The position numbers and the translations under genes were made by a program. A DNA stretch of 23,511 nt. It comes from CAZQLE01 sp964593905 (GTDB taxonomy: Bacteria; Chloroflexota; Anaerolineae; Anaerolineales; Anaerolineaceae). Positions 8,963 through 14,809 of the stretch are shown one piece after another. How positions within the stretch are numbered: position 1 is the stretch's first letter; every line of letters starts with the position of its first letter. The notes beneath the pieces were generated by a model, which worked only from the letters and a program-made list of their open reading frames with translations, was not told the origin of the DNA and did not search any database. The stretch covers positions 1-23,511 of the forward strand of contig CAZQLE010000039.1 in the NCBI GenBank assembly GCA_964593905.1. Reading direction: 5' to 3'.

Positions 8963-9610
8963 TTAGTGATCATCAGTTTCCCCGGAGGAGTGGATTTCTG
9001 ACCAGACCCGGTTCACAACCGGTATGATGGTCCCGTAAGAGAAACCACGGCGCGCCAAAAATGCGCCCAGCTTTTCACGAAACCCGGCAAAATCAAGGCC
9101 CTCCAACTTGCGAAGGTAACGACTGGCTGCCTGATATGCCATCTGCTCATCATCCGAACCCTCTTCCAGGGTTTCGTCAATGACCTCTTCTGATACCCCT
9201 TTTTGTCGAAGCTCCATTGCCAGCGCTCTACGGCTGCGCGGACGAAATGCGGTCCGATTTTCTACCCACTGACGGGCAAACTCAGAATCTTTAATCAGTT
9301 CGCTCGCCGCCAACCGGCCAACCACCACATCAATCACTTCGGTGGCAAAACCGCCTTCCGTCAATCTTGTACGGACCTCGTTTTCAGATCGCACCCGATA
9401 GCTCAGGAAATGAAGCGCTTTTTGCAAAGCCACTTCAACCGTATCCTGACTTTTTAGCTGGGCAATTTTTTCATCATCCAGAACCTGTCCCACTTGAAGC
9501 CAGGCCGCCACGATCCTTGCTGCCCCAAAGGCAAATTCCCCGTCCAGGAAAACGTTCACCCGATTGGGGTTGCGTTTTTGTGCCTTCAGTGCGGTAATCT
9601 TCTGGTCCAT
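8963..9610 (-). CDS. recX: Regulatory protein RecX
   Basis: The 215-residue protein has the RecX layout: a short N-terminal region (KITALKAQKRNPNRVNVFLDGEF) and then tandem three-helix repeats rich in Arg and Leu, including YRVRSENEVRTRL and DSEFARQWVENR. RecX binds RecA filaments and limits recombinase activity. recA is not in this window. The ATG at 9610 has no Shine-Dalgarno site; directly before it are a U-tract and an intrinsic terminator hairpin (9615-9654). A later start would cut into the conserved N-terminus, so the ATG is kept. rny follows 17 bp downstream. Expression probably needs read-through of the terminator or another mechanism. Confidence 0.93.
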   Translation of the reverse strand: MDQKITALKAQKRNPNRVNVFLDGEFAFGAARIVAAWLQVGQVLDDEKIAQLKSQDTVEVALQKALHFLSYRVRSENEVRTRLTEGGFATEVIDVVVGRLAASELIKDSEFARQWVENRTAFRPRSRRALAMELRQKGVSEEVIDETLEEGSDDEQMAYQAASRYLRKLEGLDFAGFREKLGAFLARRGFSYGTIIPVVNRVWSEIHSSGETDDH

Positions 9611-9614
9611 ACTT

Positions 9615-9654
9615 AAAAAACACAGCCGTACAACTGCCAGGCAGTCACGGCTGT
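9615..9654 (-). terminator. Intrinsic terminator immediately upstream of recX
   Basis: On the minus strand, arms ACAGCCGT and ACGGCTGT enclose a second perfect stem, ACTGCC and GGCAGT, around a single central base; the stem is followed by G and then six Ts (9620-9615). Only AAGT separates the U-tract from the recX ATG. No gene ends just upstream, so it appears to terminate a non-coding transcript or to act as an attenuator. Confidence 0.75.
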
Positions 9655-9980
9655 TTCAGGTTGGATGAGTTTGGGTTGTCTTACACCTGCGGAGCAGCCT
9701 GTTCACGATTGTGACCCAAAGCTACTGCAACAACTTGGTTTTATCAAAGCCGGTCAAACGGTTTTTCGATAAACGTTCTCCCAATCAGGGCAGTATCAGC
9801 AAACACAGATACGCTCCCTTTTGTGACCGATTTCATCCGCCCGGTCGTCCAACTACCGACTTTCGAAAAAATCCCACACTCCACAGGAGTGAATAACATA
9901 CCTTTTCTAGCTCATTCCAGTCAATCTAGCCAGACTGCTTGTCCTGCAAATAACAGAAGAAAATCATTCCTTCCTAATTG
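9615..9980 (-). ncRNA. Candidate structured leader or small RNA upstream of recX-rny
   Basis: No credible gene lies in 9611-10072. The minus strand shows a TATAAT at 9992-9987 and several local stems. TTTGGG (9720-9715) pairs with CCCAAA (9675-9670) and encloses TCAC/GTGA and CTGC/GCAG hairpins. GTATC/GATAC lies at about 9811-9794, GACCG/CGGTC at about 9845-9825, and GGATGA (9838-9833) can pair with TCATCC (9668-9663). The series ends in a strong intrinsic terminator. I could not match it to 6S RNA, tmRNA, RNase P RNA, SRP RNA, T-box or the common riboswitches by their conserved cores. The strand is inferred from the terminator; pairing was done by eye. Confidence 0.4.
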
Positions 9981-9986
9981 AATAAT

Positions 9987-9992
9987 ATTATA
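9987..9992 (-). promoter_or_regulatory. Possible -10 box TATAAT for the recX leader
   Basis: A minus-strand TATAAT lies in the most AT-rich part of the gap between recX and the malic enzyme gene, with TTG directly before it. No good -35 is seen 16-18 bp upstream. The start would fall near 9980. The same AT-rich stretch may also hold the plus-strand promoter of the malic enzyme, for which I see no clear pair of boxes. Confidence 0.4.
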
Positions 9993-10072
9993 CAATAGAA
10001 TTAACTATTCGTATATCTTATTTAACAGGTTTGTTCTAATTTTCTTTTGACCACCCAGAAAGGTTATGCATC

Positions 10073-11338
10073 ATGAAAAAAATCACCCGCGAGGATGCAC
10101 TCGCGTATCACCACCTGCATGGAGTTCCCGGAAAACTATCGGTTATCGCCTCAAAACCGCTCGAAAACCAGTACGATCTCAGCCTGGCCTATACACCCGG
10201 CGTTGCCTACCCCGTGTTGGAAATTGAGACCGATCTTGATCTGGCCTATGAATATACCAACAAAGGCAATCTTGTTGCGGTCATTTCAAACGGCACCGCC
10301 ATTCTTGGCCTGGGTGACCGTGGAGCGTTGGCCTCAAAACCGGTTATGGAAGGAAAAGGGGTCTTGTTCAAGAAATTTGCCGGGATTGATGTATTTGATA
10401 TCGAGGTGGATACACATGACCCGGAACGGCTCATCAGCGTTGTTTCAGCCATCGGGTGCTCGTTTGGGGGAATTAATTTGGAAGATATTCGCTCGCCAGA
10501 GTGTTTTTCGATTGAAACCCGTTTGCAAGAAATGTTGGATATCCCGGTTTTTCACGATGACCAGCACGGAACGGCCATTATCCTGGGTGCGGCTTTATTA
10601 AATGCGCTGATCGTCTCGGAGCGCAAAATCGAAGAGATCAAGGTGGTCTTTTCAGGGGCCGGTGCAGCCGGCATCTCCTGTGCCCGCCAACTGATCAAAC
10701 TGGGCGTCCCCCGCCAGCATATCTGGATGTGTGATGTGGCCGGCCTGGTATACCCGGGCCGAACCGAGTTAATGTTCCCTGAAAAAGCAGCCTTTGCCAA
10801 TGGAACCGGCCCGGCAACATTGAAAGAGGTCATCACCGGCGCAGATGTTTTTATCGGGCTGTCTGTTGCCAACATTGTCACCCCAGAAATGGTCAAACAA
10901 ATGGCTTGCCAGCCGATCATTTTTGCAATGGCGAACCCTGACCCTGAAATTTGTTATGAAACCGCCTGCGAGGCGCGGCCCGATGCCATTGTCGCCACAG
11001 GCCGGTCAGATTACCCCAACCAGATTAATAACGTGCTCGGGTTTCCCTATATTTTTCGGGGTGCGCTGGATGTGCGCGCACGCAAAATTAATGATGAAAT
11101 GAAACTGGCCGCATCGTACGCCCTGGCCGAGCTTGCCCGCCGCCCGGTTCCGGAAGATGTGTTGCAGGCTTATGGATTAACCGAGCTGCATTTTGGCCCC
11201 GATTACATCGTCCCCAAACCGCTCGATCACCGCGCACGCGCCTGGGTTTCGTCGGCTGTGGCGCGCGCCGCAATGGAAAGCGGGGTTGCCCGCACCAGGG
11301 TCGATCTGGATGAGTACTGCCGGAAATTGTCCTGCTAA
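10073..11338 (+). CDS. Malic enzyme, short bacterial NAD(P)-dependent form
   Basis: The 421-residue protein is the short malic enzyme without a phosphotransacetylase-like tail. Landmarks are YTPGVA with general acid Y40, K89 in ASKPVMEGKG, metal-binding E137-D138 (LEDIRSPECF), D162-D163 (DDQHGTA) and the dinucleotide motif G195-A-G-A-A-G200. It oxidatively decarboxylates malate to pyruvate in the cytoplasm, yielding NADH or NADPH; cofactor choice is not certain from the sequence. AAAGG precedes the ATG. It is a single gene: upstream is the gap before the divergent recX, downstream a repeat-rich gap with no obvious terminator. Confidence 0.95.
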   Translation: MKKITREDALAYHHLHGVPGKLSVIASKPLENQYDLSLAYTPGVAYPVLEIETDLDLAYEYTNKGNLVAVISNGTAILGLGDRGALASKPVMEGKGVLFKKFAGIDVFDIEVDTHDPERLISVVSAIGCSFGGINLEDIRSPECFSIETRLQEMLDIPVFHDDQHGTAIILGAALLNALIVSERKIEEIKVVFSGAGAAGISCARQLIKLGVPRQHIWMCDVAGLVYPGRTELMFPEKAAFANGTGPATLKEVITGADVFIGLSVANIVTPEMVKQMACQPIIFAMANPDPEICYETACEARPDAIVATGRSDYPNQINNVLGFPYIFRGALDVRARKINDEMKLAASYALAELARRPVPEDVLQAYGLTELHFGPDYIVPKPLDHRARAWVSSAVARAAMESGVARTRVDLDEYCRKLSC

Positions 11339-11364
11339 ACGACGCCAAAGGTGCACAGAGCGAG

Positions 11365-11408
11365 CGCAGCAAAGCATCCCTACACCGGTCGGCAAGACCT
11401 TCGCCGCC
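11365..11408 (+). repeat. Direct repeat copy 1 (AAGCATCCCTAC type)
   Basis: It shares CGCAG, AAGCATCCCTAC, GCAAGACC and a closing GCCG-rich tail with 11715-11761, differing at scattered bases and by small indels. It lies 26 bp after the malic enzyme stop. Confidence 0.7.
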
Positions 11409-11417
11409 TGACATATT

Positions 11418-11592
11418 GTAGGTTGGGGTTGCACACTGTGCGCAGAGCGAGGGCGACCTCACAAAAAACATGTATAACACGCCCTGTCAGCCCGAAACCC
11501 AACATCAGCGCCGAGATGACCAAAAAAGCGTTGGGTTTCGCTCCTGTGTTGGTCGATAGGTGTACTTGGCTGACCCGCTCAACCCAACCTAC
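11418..11592. repeat. 175-bp inverted-repeat unit with CAACCCAACCTAC ends
   Basis: The left end GTAGGTTGGGGTTG (11418-11431) is the reverse complement of the right end CAACCCAACCTAC (11580-11592) apart from one extra G. A second perfect inverted repeat lies inside (11493-11540). The size and terminal repeats recall a miniature non-autonomous element, but no target-site duplication was established. Confidence 0.55.
11493..11540. repeat. Perfect 11-bp inverted repeat CGAAACCCAAC / GTTGGGTTTCG
   Basis: Arms at 11493-11503 and 11530-11540 are perfectly complementary around a 26-bp centre. The pair sits inside the larger inverted-repeat unit and shares the CCCAAC core with its ends. Confidence 0.75.
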
Positions 11593-11619
11593 GAAATGCT
11601 TGCCGCCGCCTTGCCTTTA

Positions 11620-11661
11620 GGGATTCTTCGCCTGCGCTGCGCTTCGGCTCAGCATAACACG
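11620..11661 (-). repeat. Inverted copy of the CGTGT-ATGCTGA repeat
   Basis: Read on the minus strand it begins CGTGTTATGCTGAGC and ends with GAATCCC. This parallels CGTGTCATGCTGAACG through GCATCCC at 11701-11730 on the plus strand. The two form a face-to-face pair about 40 bp apart. Confidence 0.6.
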
Positions 11662-11700
11662 CACTTTCGCTCGTGGCGCACGACGCGCTGGATCAGCGTC

Positions 11701-11761
11701 CGTGTCATGCTGAACGCAGTGAAGCATCCCTACGCCAATCTGCAAGACCCTTGCCGACGCC
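11701..11761 (+). repeat. Direct repeat copy 2, extended (CGTGTCATGCTGA ... GCAAGACCC)
   Basis: Its right two thirds repeat 11365-11408; its left third matches the inverted copy at 11620-11661. It therefore links both sub-repeats and is probably the most complete copy of the unit here. Confidence 0.65.
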
Positions 11762-11959
11762 CGCCGTCACAGGTACGCCGAAGCGCACCCTACTACTGCG
11801 CTCCTTCAGACATGTGACAGCTACGCATCGCTGCGAGAAGTGCCTTGTTCTACAGCCCTGGCACTTACCCAAGCCAGGTACACAGCCTCAACGGAAAATT
11901 TCACAACCCAATCCATCCAAAAAACAGAAGACCCTGATTTAAATAATTCACGAACATGC

Positions 11960-11965
11960 TACAAT
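11960..11965 (+). promoter_or_regulatory. -10 box TACAAT placed for a leaderless start
   Basis: TACAAT is followed by exactly six bases and then the ATG at 11972, so the predicted first transcribed base is the A of the start codon. No Shine-Dalgarno site is present. No clear -35 is seen. Confidence 0.55.
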
Positions 11966-11971
11966 AAAGAC

Positions 11972-12427
11972 ATGGCAGAATATCAGACACCAACACCCAC
12001 CGCCAGGCCAGCCTTACCAGAAAAACACCGCAAACAGGTGTTCTGGCAAATTATCTTTCCCCTGCTGGTCGCCCTGGCCCTGATTGCATTTGTAGCTGTG
12101 CTCGCAACCCGCTTTACCTTGCAGGCTTCTGTTGCCGGCGCCAACCCTGCCAGCGCAGCCGCAATTTTTCTAATTGCACCGCTCATGGTCATCGGGTTGT
12201 TTTTTCTGGCAGTCCTGGTTTTATTTGTGGTCGGAATTACCCGCGCAAAATCATCGCTGCCCGGGTTGGCCGGCCGCATCCTTGGCTATTTCAAGTATGC
12301 CCAAGAAATGTTAACCCAGATCTCCAATCAGAGCGCCCAACCTGTTATCAACATCAAAAGTCGGGCCGCGGCCTTGCGGCATTTTTTCAGAAGATTAGCG
12401 GTAAAAAGCAGCCATAGCAAAGAATAA
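11972..12427 (+). CDS. Small membrane protein of unknown function (two helices)
   Basis: I do not recognise this 151-residue protein. It has a Pro/Thr-rich polar N-terminus (about 1-25), a hydrophobic helix at about 28-48, an Ala/Gly-rich linker, a second helix at about 62-85 and a basic C-terminal half ending in Lys/Ser/His residues, so both ends are probably cytoplasmic. An in-frame ATG exists at 11840, but the stretch between is not protein-like and contains the -10 box. The ATG at 11972, six bases after TACAAT, is therefore the better start. It heads a four-gene run with gaps of 23, 20 and -4 bp. Confidence 0.75.
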   Translation: MAEYQTPTPTARPALPEKHRKQVFWQIIFPLLVALALIAFVAVLATRFTLQASVAGANPASAAAIFLIAPLMVIGLFFLAVLVLFVVGITRAKSSLPGLAGRILGYFKYAQEMLTQISNQSAQPVINIKSRAAALRHFFRRLAVKSSHSKE

Positions 12428-12450
12428 ACCAGCATTCCGGAGGAGCATCA

Positions 12451-12657
12451 ATGGATAATCGTGGATCATGGAAAATTCGTACCCTCGCAATGGGGACAAT
12501 CATTGGGGCTATTGCAGGCGGACTGGCTGCATTAATTCTGGTGCAGCGCGCCGAACAAAATCATACTGCGCCAAAAATCACCCCCGGTGAAGGGGTTAAA
12601 CTGGGAATTGGGGTTTTTGGGCTGCTCAAAATATTGTCCGATTCAATGGAACGGTAA
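12451..12657 (+). CDS. Small single-helix membrane protein, unknown function
   Basis: The 68-residue protein has a basic N-terminus, one Gly/Ala-rich helix (about 11-31, GTIIGAIAGGLAALILV) and a polar tail with a second mildly hydrophobic patch (GVKLGIGVFGLLKIL). The start is well supported by GGAGGAG seven bases upstream. The glycine-zipper helix resembles the YtxH-like protein at 18280-18495, though the tails differ. It lies 23 bp after the preceding membrane protein and 20 bp before the sugar kinase. No function can be assigned. Confidence 0.8.
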   Translation: MDNRGSWKIRTLAMGTIIGAIAGGLAALILVQRAEQNHTAPKITPGEGVKLGIGVFGLLKILSDSMER

Positions 12658-12677
12658 AAGAAACACCCCTCCACCCT

Positions 12678-13697
12678 ATGGATCATAGCCCTTCACTTCA
12701 GCAATTTTTGCTCTTCGGGAACCTGAAAAGAAACTTTCTGATACCGCCCAGCCAAAAGCCACAGATCAATATCCCGGGCGGCAGCCTGGTATATACCGCA
12801 ATGGGTTTAAAAGTCTGGAACAATACGGCGGGACTGGTTTCGCGAGTGGGCGAAGATTACCCCCAAGACTGGCTGGAAAAGTTAAAATCACTCGGTTTTG
12901 ATACGCGGGGAATTAACATTCTGCCGCGTACGATTGATTTAAGATCCTTTACCGCCTATTCCGACCCGGATCATTGCACCCACGATTCACCGGTTTCGCA
13001 TTTTGCCAGTCTGGGGATGCAGTTACCCAAAGACCTGCTGGGGTATTCGGCGCCGATCCCACAAATTGACAGCCGAAACCAACCCACCGATCTGACCCTA
13101 AGGGCCAGTGATATCCCGGCTGATTTTTTGGATGCCACCGCTGCACATCTTGGCCCGGTGGATTATCTTACCCACACATTGCTGCCATCCATTTTGCATC
13201 GGGGCAATATCTCTACCATCACCATAGACCCCGCCTGGGGTTACATGAACCCCACCTTCTGGGATAATATGCACGGGGTGGTCAAAGGCATCACAGCCTT
13301 TCTGTGCAATGAAGAGAAAATCACCAGCCTGTTTCAAGGTCGCTCCAATGATATCTGGGAAATGGCCGAGACAATTGCCGGCTGGGGGGCAGAAATTGTC
13401 GTGGTAAAAAAAGGCGGCCGGGGACAGTATATTTACGAGCAGGCAACGCGCGGGCGTTGGATCATCCCGGCCTATCCGGCGCGCATCACCAACCCGCACG
13501 GATGCGGTGACGCTTACAATGGTGGTTTTTTGGTCGGGTTCCGCAGCTCTTATAACCCGGTTGAGGCTGCCCTGTCAGGCGCAATTTCAGCATCGTTTGT
13601 CATCGAGGGTGATTCTCCGTTTTACGCTTTAGATGCCCTCCCCGGTCTGGCAAAAGCGCGCATGGAAGCCCTGCGAGAATCGGTACGGCGGATATGA
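12678..13697 (+). CDS. PfkB/ribokinase-family sugar or nucleoside kinase
   Basis: The 339-residue protein has the PfkB fold landmarks: an N-terminal GG motif in INIPGGSLVYTAMGL, LVSRVGEDY, and the C-terminal signature NPHGCGDAYNGGFLVGF with the catalytic base D278. The usual signature is DTxGAGD; here it reads NPHGCGD, a permitted but less common form. The family phosphorylates sugars or nucleosides at a hydroxymethyl group with ATP. The substrate cannot be told. The ATG has no Shine-Dalgarno site and follows the small membrane protein by 20 bp. Its stop overlaps the start of the M20 peptidase by 4 bp. Confidence 0.88.
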   Translation: MDHSPSLQQFLLFGNLKRNFLIPPSQKPQINIPGGSLVYTAMGLKVWNNTAGLVSRVGEDYPQDWLEKLKSLGFDTRGINILPRTIDLRSFTAYSDPDHCTHDSPVSHFASLGMQLPKDLLGYSAPIPQIDSRNQPTDLTLRASDIPADFLDATAAHLGPVDYLTHTLLPSILHRGNISTITIDPAWGYMNPTFWDNMHGVVKGITAFLCNEEKITSLFQGRSNDIWEMAETIAGWGAEIVVVKKGGRGQYIYEQATRGRWIIPAYPARITNPHGCGDAYNGGFLVGFRSSYNPVEAALSGAISASFVIEGDSPFYALDALPGLAKARMEALRESVRRI

Positions 13698-14797
13698 TGG
13701 TCATTTCAGATAGTTTCACACAACAGGTCATTGCCAATACCTGCACAATTCAACAGATTCCGGCGCCCACATTTCATGAAGAAAAACGCGCCGCCTGGAT
13801 GGCCGATTCATTTCGCAGCCACGGCCTGACCCAGGTGGAAATTGACCCTAGCGGGAATGTCTATGGACGGATTCCTGGCGGCAGCGACCGCCCCCTGGTG
13901 ATATCGGCACATCTCGACACCGTCCATCCATTTTCAACCGATTTATCGCTCCAGGTTACCCCCAACCGCATCACCGGCCCCGGAATTGGCGATAACGCAC
14001 TGGGCCTGGCCGGGTTGCTGGCTGTTTCAGAGATGTTTCTCAAACACCCAGAGCAGCTCGCCGGAGATATCTGGCTTTCGGCCAATGTTTGTGAAGAAGG
14101 GTTGGGCGATTTACGCGGTGCCCAGGCATTGGTTAACCGCTTTTCAAGCCGGCCAAAAGCATACCTGTTTCTGGAAGGTATGGGACTGGGCAGAATTTTT
14201 CATCGCGGGCTGGGGGTAATACGGTACAAAATCACCTTATGCACTCCTGGCGGTCACTCCTGGGCCAATTTTGGAACCCCCTCGGCCATTCACGAGATGG
14301 CGCGTCTTATTCAACAAATTACTGCGATCCCGCTGCCCTCACACCCCCGCACGACCTTTAACATCGGCGTCATTCATGGGGGCACCTCAATTAACACTAT
14401 TGCATCAGAAGCATCCATCGAACTTGATTTACGATCCGAGTCATCAGATCAATTGACCGGTTTGCAAAAACGGGTGCTTCAAATTGTAGACCGCTTTCAA
14501 TCTGGAGAAGTTTCTGCAACTGCAGAAATGATTGGCGCACGTCCTGCCGGTGAAATTGAAGCAGACCATCCGCTGGTGCTGCTTACCGCGCGCTGTTATG
14601 AAGAGGCCGGGGTGGCCCCGCAAACCGGAATAGCCTCCACAGATGCCAATATCGCGCTCAGCCGGCGTTTTCCCGCCGTTTGCATCGGGTTAACCGAAGG
14701 CGCCCGCGCCCATACCGCAGAAGAGTATATTGAACTGGCGCCGCTCACCCGGGGATTATGCGCATTACAGCAATTAATCCTGCGCATCTGGCGGTAG
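13694..14797 (+). CDS. M20-family metallopeptidase (ArgE/DapE/CPG2 type)
   Basis: The 367-residue protein carries the M20 di-zinc set: H73 with D75 (SAHLDTVHP), bridging D100 (GIGDNALG), catalytic E134 and ligand E135 (NVCEEGLGD), E161 (FLEGMG) and H340 (GARAHTAEEY). H188 (GGHSWANFG) begins the dimerisation domain. These enzymes hydrolyse N-acyl or peptide bonds of small substrates in the cytoplasm. The start codon overlaps the kinase stop as ATGA, so translation is probably coupled. The gene converges on the transglutaminase gene with only 12 bp between stops and no visible terminator. Substrate unknown; an acetyl-ornithine or succinyl-diaminopimelate role is not supported by context. Confidence 0.93.
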   Translation: MMVISDSFTQQVIANTCTIQQIPAPTFHEEKRAAWMADSFRSHGLTQVEIDPSGNVYGRIPGGSDRPLVISAHLDTVHPFSTDLSLQVTPNRITGPGIGDNALGLAGLLAVSEMFLKHPEQLAGDIWLSANVCEEGLGDLRGAQALVNRFSSRPKAYLFLEGMGLGRIFHRGLGVIRYKITLCTPGGHSWANFGTPSAIHEMARLIQQITAIPLPSHPRTTFNIGVIHGGTSINTIASEASIELDLRSESSDQLTGLQKRVLQIVDRFQSGEVSATAEMIGARPAGEIEADHPLVLLTARCYEEAGVAPQTGIASTDANIALSRRFPAVCIGLTEGARAHTAEEYIELAPLTRGLCALQQLILRIWR

Positions 14798-14809
14798 ATC
14801 CATTAATCA

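Larger units (their letters stand above)
11339..11971. repeat. Gene-free block of intergenic repeats
   Basis: The 633 bp between the malic enzyme stop and the next start hold no reading frame with credible protein features. They contain several short repeat copies in direct and inverted orientation (11365-11408, 11418-11592, 11493-11540, 11620-11661 and 11701-11761, given separately). GAAGCATCCCTAC-type and CAACCCAACCTAC-type units are familiar as dispersed intergenic repeats in environmental bacterial genomes (general knowledge, not checked). The last 100 bp before 11960 are plain sequence leading to a promoter. Confidence 0.7.

Noticed and set aside
9711..9896. 61-codon plus-strand reading frame in the recX-malic enzyme gap, with an ANTDT-like stretch recalling a tmRNA tag (GCAAACACAGATACGC)
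   Set aside because: No tRNA-like ends (no paired acceptor, no T-arm TTCGAAT) are found nearby, no ribosome site is present and the peptide has no protein-like features.
9615..9980. RNase P RNA, 6S RNA, SRP RNA or a T-box in the recX leader
   Set aside because: The conserved cores I looked for (RNase P GAGGAAAGTCC and ACAGAAA, SRP GGAAGGAAGCAGC, T-box GGGTGGTACC, and a 6S long closing stem with central bubble) are absent.
11351..11942. Several 80-90-codon frames in the repeat block
   Set aside because: They run across direct and inverted repeat copies, overlap each other in different frames and have no ribosome sites or protein features.
11840..11971. Upstream extension of the small membrane protein to an ATG at 11840
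   Set aside because: The extra 44 residues look random and the stretch contains the -10 box TACAAT six bases before the ATG at 11972.
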